From Synergistaceae bacterium (GTDB lineage Bacteria; Synergistota; Synergistia; Synergistales; Synergistaceae), in contig JAUNHV010000007.1 in assembly GCA_030523725.1 (NCBI GenBank), positions 1-64,000 of the forward strand: DNA of 64,000 nt. Direction: 5' to 3'. The position numbers and the translations under genes are program-made. Every line of letters begins with the position of its first letter. Positions within the stretch are counted from its first letter, which is position 1. The notes under the pieces were generated by a model. The model was given only the letters and a program-made list of their open reading frames with translations. It searched no databases and was not told the origin of the DNA. Positions 16,857-25,068 of this stretch are shown here, one piece after another.

Positions 16857-18227
16857 ATGAAACTCAAGACAAAGCTTTTTGGTCATAACTACGAATTTAA
16901 ATCTATTCGCGAAGTTATGGCAAAAGCAAATGAGGAAAAATCCGGTGACAGACTTGCTGGTATCATAGCAGAGTCAGCGGAAGAGAGGGTAGCAGCGAAG
17001 GTTGTTTTGTCCAACCTTACACTTCACGACATTCGTGAGTGTCCAGCTGTTCCCTACGAAGAGGACGAAGTCACTCGTATCATTCAAGATGCTGTGAATG
17101 AAACGATTTACAACGACTTCAAGGACATGACAGTTGCAGAGTTTCGTGAATGGCTACTTGCTGACACGACAACAACAGAAATGATTCGTCGTGCAAGCCG
17201 TGGCCTCACATCAGAAATTGTTGCAGCAGTCTGTAAATTGATGAGCAACCTAGACCTCATCTACGGTGCAAAGAAGATGAGAGTGTCTGCACACTGCAAC
17301 ACGACAATAGGTTTGCCAGGCACATTCTCAAGCCGTTTGCAGCCAAACCACACAACAGACGATCCAAAGGGAATTATCGCTTCTGTTATGGAAGGTCTTT
17401 CCTTAGGTTGCGGCGACGCAGTTATTGGCTTGAACCCAGTTGACGATTCAGTTGAGAGTGTAGCTCGTATCTTGAAAATGTTTGACGAGTTCAAGAGAAA
17501 ATGGGAAGTCCCGACACAGATTTGTGTTTTGGCACACGTCACAACACAAACAGAAGCAGCAGACAAGTTCAATGCACCAATTGACCTTATGTTCCAATCC
17601 ATAGCTGGTTCTCAAAAGGGCAATGAAGCCTTTGGCCTCACGGCGAAGATGCTAGATGAAGGCCGCGAAATGATGCTCAAGAAGGGCACATCAACAGGAC
17701 CAAACGTTATGTATTTTGAAACAGGTCAAGGCTCTGAACTTTCAAGCGACGCACACAACGGTTGGGACCAGGTTACAATGGAAGCACGTTGCTATGGCTT
17801 TGCAAAACGTTATCAGCCATTCCTTGTTAACACAGTTGTCGGCTTTATCGGGCCAGAATATCTCTATGACTCAAAACAGGTCACAAGAGCAGGCCTTGAA
17901 GACCACTTCATGGGCAAGCTGACAGGTGTCTCAATGGGTTGCGATGCTTGCTACACCAACCACATGAAAGCAGACCAGAACGATATTGAAAACCTTGCGA
18001 CACTCCTCGTTGCAGCTGGATGCAACTACATCATGGGTGTTCCAGAAGGTGACGACTGCATGCTCATGTATCAGTGCACAGGTTATCATGAAGCGGCTTC
18101 ACTTCGTGAAGTATTTGGACTCCGCCCAATCAAGGAATTTGATGAATGGCTTGAAAAGATGGGCATTTCAGAAAATGGACATCTCACCGGTAAAGCCGGC
18201 GATGCCTCCATCTTTCTTAGCAAGTAA
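16857..18227 (+). CDS. eutB: Ethanolamine ammonia-lyase large subunit
   Basis: Large catalytic subunit of adenosylcobalamin-dependent ethanolamine ammonia-lyase, which splits ethanolamine to acetaldehyde and ammonia. It is 456 aa against about 453 in enterobacteria, and is recognised along its length (for example LKTKLFGHNYEF, GLNPVDDS, FETGQGSELSSDAHNG, CDACYTNH). The ATG at 16857 is preferred over the in-frame GTG at 16845 because AAAGGTGG at 16841-16848 then sits eight bases upstream. eutC follows after 17 bases. It is expected in the microcompartment lumen with EutC. Confidence 0.97.
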   Translation: MKLKTKLFGHNYEFKSIREVMAKANEEKSGDRLAGIIAESAEERVAAKVVLSNLTLHDIRECPAVPYEEDEVTRIIQDAVNETIYNDFKDMTVAEFREWLLADTTTTEMIRRASRGLTSEIVAAVCKLMSNLDLIYGAKKMRVSAHCNTTIGLPGTFSSRLQPNHTTDDPKGIIASVMEGLSLGCGDAVIGLNPVDDSVESVARILKMFDEFKRKWEVPTQICVLAHVTTQTEAADKFNAPIDLMFQSIAGSQKGNEAFGLTAKMLDEGREMMLKKGTSTGPNVMYFETGQGSELSSDAHNGWDQVTMEARCYGFAKRYQPFLVNTVVGFIGPEYLYDSKQVTRAGLEDHFMGKLTGVSMGCDACYTNHMKADQNDIENLATLLVAAGCNYIMGVPEGDDCMLMYQCTGYHEAASLREVFGLRPIKEFDEWLEKMGISENGHLTGKAGDASIFLSK

Positions 18228-18244
18228 TGAGAGGAGGAGCCAAT

Positions 18245-19150
18245 ATGATTTCCGAAAATGAACTCAAAACAATAATCGAACAGGTATTTCACGAAATGAA
18301 CATTGCTCCACAAGAGGGAACAGTGTCAGCAGTGAAAAAAGCATGTAACAGCGGTTGTGTGCAGGCTCAGGCTCAAAATGTAGAAGAAGGCTACTTGCCA
18401 GATATAACGCAAATAGACATCAGAACCCAATATTTGGTAAAAAATCCAGAGCACAGGGACGAATATTTCGAGTTAAAGCAGCTCGCTCCTTGCCGTCTCG
18501 GTATTGGTAGAGCGGGGGCACGATATAACACTTTGCCACAGCTTGAATTCCGCGCAGCACACTCCGCAGCACAGGACGCAGTCTTTTCACCAGTTGATGA
18601 AGCACTGATTGAAAAGCTTGGGCTTTTCACAGTCGTTACGCAGTGCGACAGCAAAGACACATATTTGACTCGTCCAGACCTTGGAAGGAAACTTTCTGAG
18701 GAAGGCGTAAAGATAATCAAAGAGAAATGTGCAAAGAATCCAACAGTTCAGATTTATGTTTCTGATGGACTTTCTTCCGCAGCTGTTGCAGCAAATACAG
18801 CAGATGTTTTGCCAGCAATTATCCAAGGACTTAAGGCACAAAACATAAATGTTGGTACACCATTCTTTGTTCAGTATGGTAGAGTTGGCGTAATGGATCA
18901 GATTACGGAGTTGACAGGAGCAACAGTTACCTGTGTTCTTATTGGTGAAAGACCTGGTCTTATCACGGCTGAGTCCATGTCAGCCTACATTACATATAAG
19001 GGAACGGTCGGTATGCCAGAAGCACGCCGCACAGTTTTCTCAAACATTCATAAAAACGGTACAAGCCCAGTTGAAGCTGGTGCACACATCGCAGATATCA
19101 TAAAAATTATGCTGGAAAAGAAAGCCAGCGGAACAGATTTAAAACTGTAA
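18245..19150 (+). CDS. eutC: Ethanolamine ammonia-lyase small subunit
   Basis: Small subunit, 301 aa, which with EutB forms the substrate and B12 pocket. The core (LAPCRLGIGRAGARY, DGLSSAA, GERPGL) is conserved. Residues 1-18 form an amphipathic helix (ENELKTIIEQVFHEM), followed by a low-complexity linker: the usual form of a microcompartment encapsulation peptide. An ATG at 18227 overlaps the eutB stop, but the ATG at 18245 has GAGGAGG at 18230-18236, so I chose it. Confidence 0.96.
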   Translation: MISENELKTIIEQVFHEMNIAPQEGTVSAVKKACNSGCVQAQAQNVEEGYLPDITQIDIRTQYLVKNPEHRDEYFELKQLAPCRLGIGRAGARYNTLPQLEFRAAHSAAQDAVFSPVDEALIEKLGLFTVVTQCDSKDTYLTRPDLGRKLSEEGVKIIKEKCAKNPTVQIYVSDGLSSAAVAANTADVLPAIIQGLKAQNINVGTPFFVQYGRVGVMDQITELTGATVTCVLIGERPGLITAESMSAYITYKGTVGMPEARRTVFSNIHKNGTSPVEAGAHIADIIKIMLEKKASGTDLKL

Positions 19151-19174
19151 TAAAATTTAAAGGAGGATTCTATT

Positions 19175-19828
19175 ATGAAAAGAGATCCAATCCCAGCAAA
19201 AGTATTGGCCACAAAAATCATTCCAAACGTTAACCCAGATCTTGCAAAAGAGCTTGGCTTAACAAAGGACCAGAGATCACTCGCACTCATCACAGCTGAT
19301 TGCGATGATGTCACCTACACAGCACTTGACGAAGCAACAAAAGCTGCAGACGTTAAGGTTGTTTATGCAAAGAGCTTCTACGGTGGTGCTTCCTGCGCCA
19401 ACACAAAGCTCGCTGGTGAAATTATCGGTATTCTTGCCGGTCCAAACCCAGCAGAAGTTAAGAGCGGTCTTGCTGCTTGCGTTGATATGATTGAGAACGT
19501 TTGCCACTTTGTTTCTGCAAACGAAGATGACACAATTGTTTACTATGCACACTGCATTTCACGTACTGGTAGCTACCTTTCCGCAGGTGCTGGCATTCCA
19601 GAAGGTGAAGCCCTTGCATACCTCATTGCTCCGCCACTAGAAGCGATGTATGCAGTTGATGCAGCCTTGAAAGCAGCCGACGTGTCCTGCTGCGTACTCT
19701 ATCAGCCACCGAGTGAAACCAACTTTGCAGGTGCGCTCCTTACTGGTACACAGTCCGCATGTAAATCTGCTTGCGAAGCTTTTGCCGCAGCAGTTGAGTA
19801 TGTTGCAGACAACCCAAGAGTACAATAA
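19175..19828 (+). CDS. eutL: BMC shell protein EutL
   Basis: Trimeric tandem-domain shell protein of the EutL type, 217 aa (enterobacterial EutL is about 219). The start KRDPIPAKVLATKIIPNVN and the central YAHCISRTGSYLSAGAGIPEGEAL stretch are characteristic. Known EutL trimers have a gated central pore that can bind ethanolamine. An AAAGGAGG site precedes the ATG, consistent with high shell-protein expression. Confidence 0.95.
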   Translation: MKRDPIPAKVLATKIIPNVNPDLAKELGLTKDQRSLALITADCDDVTYTALDEATKAADVKVVYAKSFYGGASCANTKLAGEIIGILAGPNPAEVKSGLAACVDMIENVCHFVSANEDDTIVYYAHCISRTGSYLSAGAGIPEGEALAYLIAPPLEAMYAVDAALKAADVSCCVLYQPPSETNFAGALLTGTQSACKSACEAFAAAVEYVADNPRVQ

Positions 19829-19847
19829 GCTAAGAAGGTAGAATAAG

Positions 19848-20240
19848 ATGCAAGCCCTGGGGCTTATTGAGCTTTATGGAATGGTAACAGCCATTGAAGC
19901 CCTCGACTCAGCCTTGAAAGCAGCGAATGTTTCGCTTCAAGACATGACTATTGTTAAGGGTGGTCTCGTTACTGTTACGGTGCTTGGTGATGTTGGTGCT
20001 GTCAAGGCAGCAATGGACGCAAGTGCAGCAGCAGCAGAGAGAGTTGGTCGTGTTATTTCTGTCCATGTCATTCCACGTCCACATGAATCAATTGACCTGC
20101 TTCTTGGCTCAAAAGAACAACAGGCAAATTCTGTTAAGAGGGTTTTAGGACAGGATAAGCCAAAAGAAGCTAAAGTGGAAAAGACAGCAAAAACAAAGCC
20201 TGCTGCCACCAAAAAGCCAAAAGCAACAAAGAAAAAGTAA
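19848..20240 (+). CDS. BMC-H shell protein with lysine-rich tail (EutK-like)
   Basis: Residues 1-85 form one BMC domain (ALGLIELYGMVTAIEALD, pore-loop region [17 protein letters not shown]). It is a paralogue of EutM encoded nearby. After a short linker the last 30 or so residues are nearly all Lys, Ala, Thr and Pro (ending KKPKATKKK), like a histone H1 tail. EutK of enterobacteria also has a BMC domain plus a positively charged C-terminal domain, but a folded one; here the extension looks disordered. Nucleic-acid or cargo binding is an inference. It sits between eutL and eutE with 17-19 base gaps. Confidence 0.85.
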   Translation: MQALGLIELYGMVTAIEALDSALKAANVSLQDMTIVKGGLVTVTVLGDVGAVKAAMDASAAAAERVGRVISVHVIPRPHESIDLLLGSKEQQANSVKRVLGQDKPKEAKVEKTAKTKPAATKKPKATKKK

Positions 20241-20257
20241 TTTAGGAGGCAACAAAA

Positions 20258-21748
20258 ATGCAGTTGTATGATAAAGATTTGTTGTCCATGCAGGAAGTCC
20301 GTGAGTTAGTTGGTGCTGCAAAAGCTGCACAGATGGAACTTGCCACAAAGGATCAAGCCTATGTGGACAGAATTGTAAAGTCGATAGCAGACGCTGGTGT
20401 CAGAAACGCTGAGCGTCTTGGCAAGATGGCTTGGGAAGATACAGGATTCGGCAAGCCAGAAGACAAACTTATAAAAAATATTTTTGCCTCAAAATATGTG
20501 TATGAATACATCAAGGATATGAAGACAATCGGTGAGATTGAACACGATGAAAAACGTGGACTTACCGTCCTTGCTGTTCCAATGGGAGTTATTGCAGGTA
20601 TCGTTCCTTCAACAAACCCAACATCAACTGTTTTTTATAAAGCAGAAATTTCAATCAAGGCAGGAAACGCAATTGTTTTCTCCCCACACCCAGCAGCAAA
20701 GCGTTGCATTGGCGAAGCGGTAAAGGTCGTTCGTCAGGCAATTGCAGAAGCTGGTGGCAATCCGGATTTGGTTTCTGTAGTTTCAATACCAACCATGCAG
20801 GCAACAGATGCTCTTATGAAACATCCAGATACAGCACTCATCTTGGCAACTGGTGGTTCTGCAATGGTTCGCTCGGCCTATTCTTCTGGTACCCCAGCAC
20901 TTGGTGTTGGTCCAGGAAATGGTCCAGCTTACATTGAAAAAACAGCAAATGTTGCTGAAGCTGTCAGAAAAATTTTGTTGTCAAAGACATTTGACAATGG
21001 AACAATCTGTGCTTCCGAACAGTCTGTCATCTGTGATGACGATATGGCAGCAACAGTTCAAGCAGAGATGGAGCGTCAGGGAGCATATTTCTTGAGTGAC
21101 GCTGAACGCGATCAACTTGGTAAATTCATCCTCCGTGGTAACGGAACGATGAACCCAGAAATTGTTGGTAAGAGCGTAAAAACAATCGCAAATCTTGCAA
21201 AGCTTACAAATGTTCCTGAGAATGCAAGAGTCCTTGTTGCTCGTGAAGATGGTGTTGGCAGAGGTCACCCATATTCAAACGAAAAGCTTGGTCCAATTCT
21301 TGCTTTTTATACCGGTGTTGACTACAAAGATGTTTGCAAGAAGTGTATAGAAATTCTTCGTTATGAAGGAAGTGGTCATACCTTCTCAATGCATTCACAG
21401 AATGATGAGCTTATTAGATACTTTGCAGAGAGAGTTCCTGCATCACGTATCATTGTAAACACCCCATCTTCACTTGGTGGAATTGGTGCAACTACGGGTC
21501 TTATGCCATCACTTACACTTGGTTGCGGTGCATCCGGCGGAAGTGCAACATCAGACAATGTTGGTCCAATGAACCTTATCAATAAACGCTACATAGCTAA
21601 GGGTATTAAGACTATGGAGGAAATCAAGGCAGAAGCTCCAACTTGCGTTGATGGAATTTGTGGTTATCCGCCAACAACCAGCGTTACAAATCAGAATATT
21701 GATATAGACGCTATTGTTAAAATGATAGTAGAAAAATTAAATGCCTAA
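20258..21748 (+). CDS. eutE: CoA-acylating acetaldehyde dehydrogenase EutE
   Basis: Aldehyde dehydrogenase-fold enzyme, 496 aa, turning acetaldehyde, CoA and NAD+ into acetyl-CoA. The catalytic Cys lies in FDNGTICASEQS; VGPGNGPAYIE and IVPSTNPTSTV are family motifs. Unlike enterobacterial EutE, the N-terminus lacks a clear encapsulation helix. Instead the C-terminus ends, after a Thr/Val/Asn linker, in an amphipathic helix (DIDAIVKMIVEKLNA). C-terminal targeting peptides are known from acylating dehydrogenases of other microcompartments. TTAGGAGG precedes the ATG. Confidence 0.95.
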   Translation: MQLYDKDLLSMQEVRELVGAAKAAQMELATKDQAYVDRIVKSIADAGVRNAERLGKMAWEDTGFGKPEDKLIKNIFASKYVYEYIKDMKTIGEIEHDEKRGLTVLAVPMGVIAGIVPSTNPTSTVFYKAEISIKAGNAIVFSPHPAAKRCIGEAVKVVRQAIAEAGGNPDLVSVVSIPTMQATDALMKHPDTALILATGGSAMVRSAYSSGTPALGVGPGNGPAYIEKTANVAEAVRKILLSKTFDNGTICASEQSVICDDDMAATVQAEMERQGAYFLSDAERDQLGKFILRGNGTMNPEIVGKSVKTIANLAKLTNVPENARVLVAREDGVGRGHPYSNEKLGPILAFYTGVDYKDVCKKCIEILRYEGSGHTFSMHSQNDELIRYFAERVPASRIIVNTPSSLGGIGATTGLMPSLTLGCGASGGSATSDNVGPMNLINKRYIAKGIKTMEEIKAEAPTCVDGICGYPPTTSVTNQNIDIDAIVKMIVEKLNA

Positions 21749-21776
21749 AAGGCTCAAAAAATAGGAGGAAAAAATT

Positions 21777-22064
21777 ATGGCAAACGTTAATATTGCACTC
21801 GGAATGATTGAAACAAAGGGACTTGTTGCAGCAATCGAAGCATCTGATGCTATGGTCAAGGCAGCAAATGTTACACTTATCGGCAAGGTTCATGTCGGTG
21901 GTGGACTTGTTACAACAATGGTAAGAGGTGATGTTGGTGCCGTTAAGGCAGCAACAGACGCAGGAGCCGCAGCAGCAGAAAGAGTTGGAGAGCTAATCTC
22001 TGTCCACGTCATTCCACGTCCGCACGAAGAAGTTGAATTCATCCTTCCAAAGCTAGAGAAGTAA
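21777..22064 (+). CDS. eutM: Major BMC-H shell protein EutM
   Basis: Canonical single-domain hexameric shell protein, 95 aa: [16 protein letters not shown], pore loop [34 protein letters not shown]. This is the facet-forming tile of the compartment. A strong ATAGGAGG site lies upstream. It is closely related to the tailed protein at 19848-20240 but lacks the extension. No eutS-type bent hexamer is present in the window. Confidence 0.95.
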   Translation: MANVNIALGMIETKGLVAAIEASDAMVKAANVTLIGKVHVGGGLVTTMVRGDVGAVKAATDAGAAAAERVGELISVHVIPRPHEEVEFILPKLEK

Positions 22065-22100
22065 TCGTTAGTGATTACTTTCGGTTAGGAGGTGAATGCT

Positions 22101-22904
22101 TTGAAGGTTATCACAGAGGCTTTTTTGCGTGACGAACTCAGAATGGAGACGCCAGAAGTTTATATCGTGCCAGATGGCAAGATATTATCCCCTGCGGCTC
22201 GTGAATATCTGATGCAACGCAAAATAAAGATAAAGCTTCCAAAACAGTTGCGATATAATCCAGAACCGTCAAAGCCAGAGCCAAATGAAGTGCAGCAAGT
22301 AGGTAAATTGTTAGAAGAAGAGGCAAAACCTGTTGACTCGTCGCATAAGTATGTGGACAATGAAACGAATGCTTTTTATGACGAAAAACCTGAGGATATG
22401 ACTGCACTTTATGGCAACTCACTCGTATTTAAGGATAATCCACGCATAGAGTTTCGTGGCAAATTGGACACCTTGCAGTCCATGGTAGTTCTTTACCAGT
22501 CCTTTATAGCGGAGGATGTAGCACACGAAAAGTTGCTTGAGCATCTAGGCTCAATAGTACACGCATTAGGAGAAATGATGAGATGCGATGTGCTAAATGA
22601 ACCATATAATATGCCGGATGTACTCGGTCTAACTCAGCATGAATTACACGACAGAAGCCATAATCCGATGAAATATTTTAAAGTGAAGCAAATGGTTTTA
22701 CCCCACTATAAATATGGAAAGGCTTATGCAATGCTTAATCGTTTGAGAACTGCGACAAGAGAGACAGAGGTAATCGCAACGAGAGCTTTCCGTGTGAAAA
22801 ATATATCTGGAAGAACAGATATAATTAAGGGCTTAAACAGATTGTCCAGTGCATTTCACGTTATGATGTGTATGTTGTTGGCTGGAGAATACGACAAAAA
22901 ATAA
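22101..22904 (+). CDS. eutT: Corrinoid adenosyltransferase EutT
   Basis: ATP:cob(I)alamin adenosyltransferase of the EutT family, 267 aa. It is recognised by VITEAFLRDEL at the start, RIEFRGKLDTLQS in the middle, and the C-terminal RTATRETEVIATRAF and DIIKGLNRLSSAFHVMM segments. The CCxxC metal motif of Salmonella EutT is absent, as in the metal-independent EutT class described from Listeria and other Firmicutes. I chose TTG at 22101 because TTAGGAGGTG (22085-22094) fits it; the in-frame GTG at 22092 lies inside that ribosome site. It supplies AdoCbl for EutBC, together with the PduS-type reductase downstream. Confidence 0.92.
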   Translation: MKVITEAFLRDELRMETPEVYIVPDGKILSPAAREYLMQRKIKIKLPKQLRYNPEPSKPEPNEVQQVGKLLEEEAKPVDSSHKYVDNETNAFYDEKPEDMTALYGNSLVFKDNPRIEFRGKLDTLQSMVVLYQSFIAEDVAHEKLLEHLGSIVHALGEMMRCDVLNEPYNMPDVLGLTQHELHDRSHNPMKYFKVKQMVLPHYKYGKAYAMLNRLRTATRETEVIATRAFRVKNISGRTDIIKGLNRLSSAFHVMMCMLLAGEYDKK

Positions 22905-22934
22905 GGCTATAGATTAGAGAAAGTTGGACAAAAA

Positions 22935-23552
22935 ATGGCTGATTGTATTGTAAAAAAAGTTATTGAATCTTTGGAGGGAGCTGGCTTTGTGCAGGTAGAA
23001 GTTTCTGCTCGCCATGTTCACCTTTCACAAAGAGATTTGGAAATACTCTTTGGGAAGGGTGCAACACTCACTCCAAAAAGACCACTTTCACAGCCTGGTC
23101 AGTATCTTTCAGAAGAACGCGTCGTCATTCGTGGAACAAAAAGTTCAATGAAAAACATAGCAATTTTGGGACCTATTCGTCCTGCAACGCAGGTAGAACT
23201 TTCAAAGAGTGATGCCGTAGCACTTGGTGTTAAAGCTCCAGTGAGGGAATCTGGAGACACTAAAGGAAGCGGTGCCATTACGATAGAGGGTCCATGTGGA
23301 ACGCTTGAATTAACCGAAGGTGCAATCGTGGCGAAACGTCACGTTCATATTACACCTGAAGTTGCGGCAAAAAATGGTTACACAAACGGACAAATTGCGC
23401 GTGTTCAGGTTTATACAGATAGACCCTTGATATTTGATGATGTTGTCCTGCGTGTTTCACCAAAATTCCGCTATAAAATGCATGTTGATTTTGACGAAGC
23501 AAATGCTGCTGGAGTGAGTGGCTTTACACTTGGAAGAATTATTACAAAATAG
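22935..23552 (+). CDS. pduL: PduL-type phosphate acyltransferase
   Basis: PduL-family phosphotransacylase, 205 aa, converting acetyl-CoA and phosphate to acetyl-phosphate and recycling CoA. It replaces the Pta-type EutD of enterobacteria. The zinc-binding motifs VSARHVHLS and AKRHVHITPE are both present. Residues 2-14 (DCIVKKVIESLEG) form a plausible encapsulation helix. The acetyl-phosphate can be used by the EutQ-type protein at the end of the locus. Confidence 0.93.
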   Translation: MADCIVKKVIESLEGAGFVQVEVSARHVHLSQRDLEILFGKGATLTPKRPLSQPGQYLSEERVVIRGTKSSMKNIAILGPIRPATQVELSKSDAVALGVKAPVRESGDTKGSGAITIEGPCGTLELTEGAIVAKRHVHITPEVAAKNGYTNGQIARVQVYTDRPLIFDDVVLRVSPKFRYKMHVDFDEANAAGVSGFTLGRIITK

Positions 23553-23560
23553 GTTTTCCC

Positions 23561-24403
23561 ATGCTTGATTTAGAACGTATAGATGCATATATGGAGCGTG
23601 TTACAGACTCGGAGACAGAGACTTTTGTTCCCGAGTCACGCACGCTAAAGTGTGGGCTTGATCTTGGAACTGCTTATATAGTCATTGTGGTTTTGGACGA
23701 ACAAAACAATCCTGTTGCCTGTGAAAAACAGGCAGCGGAAGTTTTGCGCGATGGTGTTGTTGTTGATTATGCTGGGGCATCAAGAATTGTCCGTGAACTG
23801 AAAAAAAAGCTAGAAGAGCGTCTTGGCTGCGAGTTACAGAATTGTGCAATCGCAATGCCTGCTGGAACAGAATCCAGTGTACGTACCCATAAGTACGTTG
23901 CAGAGGGTGCTGGCTTTGAAGTGACGGGGGTGTTAGATGAACCCAGTGCAGCAAATGCAGTTTACCAAATAGAAAATGGAGTTATTGTTGATATTGGTGG
24001 TGGCACAACAGGTCTTGCTGTTTTGAAAAAAGGGAAGGTTACTGATATATATGATGAGCCAACAGGTGGCACACATTTGTCACTTGTTTTGGCTGGCAAT
24101 TATCACATTCCCTTTGCTGAAGCAGAAAAAATTAAGCAAGACTATTCTCGCCACAAAGAAATTCTTCCTGTTGTTCGAGCTGTTATTGAGAAAATGGCAA
24201 CCATTGTTTCTCGTAACATAAAAAAGGAAGAAATTGAAGAAATTTATCTTTGTGGGGGCACCTGTTGCCTAACGGGGATTGAGCAGATTTTTGAAAAGGT
24301 TACTGGCATAAAAACCATAAAACCAAAAAATCCTTTCCTTGTTACACCGGCAGGAATTGCTGCAAGTTGCGAACCATTTAAGATGGAAACAAGAGACTAC
24401 TAA
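23561..24403 (+). CDS. eutJ: Hsp70/actin-like chaperone EutJ
   Basis: EutJ-family ATPase, 280 aa, with ATP-binding motifs CGLDLGTAYIV near residue 27, VDIGGGTTGLAVL near 142 and a late CGGTCCLTG segment. The family is found only in eut loci and is thought to act as a chaperone, but its client is not established. The gene starts nine bases after pduL with a poor ribosome site, so translation may depend on coupling. Confidence 0.92.
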   Translation: MLDLERIDAYMERVTDSETETFVPESRTLKCGLDLGTAYIVIVVLDEQNNPVACEKQAAEVLRDGVVVDYAGASRIVRELKKKLEERLGCELQNCAIAMPAGTESSVRTHKYVAEGAGFEVTGVLDEPSAANAVYQIENGVIVDIGGGTTGLAVLKKGKVTDIYDEPTGGTHLSLVLAGNYHIPFAEAEKIKQDYSRHKEILPVVRAVIEKMATIVSRNIKKEEIEEIYLCGGTCCLTGIEQIFEKVTGIKTIKPKNPFLVTPAGIAASCEPFKMETRDY

Positions 24404-24451
24404 AAAATTGCACGAAAAGACACATGTTTTGTGTCAAAGGAGGCGAAAGTT

Positions 24452-24757
24452 TTGGATTACGAAGCATTATTGCAAGAAGTTGTTCGCCGTGTTATGCAAA
24501 AATTAGCAGCCCTTGAGGCAACAAAAAATTGCACATCTCAAGGAACGTGCTCTTGCAAAAGCGAAATAACTTTTGAAGAACCGTGTTGTAAAACAAAAGA
24601 AAAAACAATCGCCAAGCGTGTTGTTACAGAGAAAGACCTCATCGCTGTAAGAGGTGAAGGTGTAACCTGTGTCCTCCTTGGCGAAAGAACAATAGTAACT
24701 GATGTGGCTCGTGATTATGCCACAAAGTTTTCTATTACACTAAAAAGACCTTCATAG
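24452..24757 (+). CDS. Unnamed small microcompartment-associated protein
   Basis: Protein of 101 aa that I cannot name. Residues 1-16 form an amphipathic helix (DYEALLQEVVRRVMQKL) like an encapsulation peptide. Residues about 24-47 hold five Cys (C-x5-C-x-C, then CC), a possible metal site. The last 40 residues (GVTCVLLGERTIVTDVARDY) resemble the N-terminal segment of EutT (VYIVPDGKILSPAAREY). TTG at 24452 is chosen because AAAGGAGG (24436-24443) is then well spaced; the GTG at 24431 would put that site inside the gene. It lies between eutJ and eutN on the same strand. Confidence 0.75.
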   Translation: MDYEALLQEVVRRVMQKLAALEATKNCTSQGTCSCKSEITFEEPCCKTKEKTIAKRVVTEKDLIAVRGEGVTCVLLGERTIVTDVARDYATKFSITLKRPS

Positions 24758-24769
24758 GTTGGCTTAACC

Positions 24770-25054
24770 ATGAGAATAGGTAAAGTAATTGGCAACATTT
24801 GGGCGACCAGAAAGGAAGCTCGTCTTGGTGGATTTAAGCTTATGCTTGTTCAAACAATTAACATCGCTGACGGTAGCCTAGTTGGAGAACCGATTGTTGC
24901 CACAGACCTAATAGATGCTGGGGTTGGTGAAACAATTATCTATGTTGCAGGAAGCTCTGCTAGAACTGCAAGCGGGAATTCTAGCCTGCCAGTTGACGCA
25001 ACAATAATTGCAATAGTAGATAATTATGACGCTGACTTTGGTCTCCTAAAATAA
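24770..25054 (+). CDS. eutN: BMC-P vertex protein EutN
   Basis: Pentameric vertex protein of the EutN/CcmL family, 94 aa: MRIGKVIGNIWATRKEA, LVQTINIADG, VAATDLIDAG-like centre, and VDATIIAIVDNYD at the end. Such pentamers close the corners of the shell. Twelve bases separate it from the unnamed upstream gene, and the ribosome site is weak, in keeping with the low copy number of vertex proteins. Confidence 0.95.
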   Translation: MRIGKVIGNIWATRKEARLGGFKLMLVQTINIADGSLVGEPIVATDLIDAGVGETIIYVAGSSARTASGNSSLPVDATIIAIVDNYDADFGLLK

Positions 25055-25068
25055 AGGAGATGATTGTA

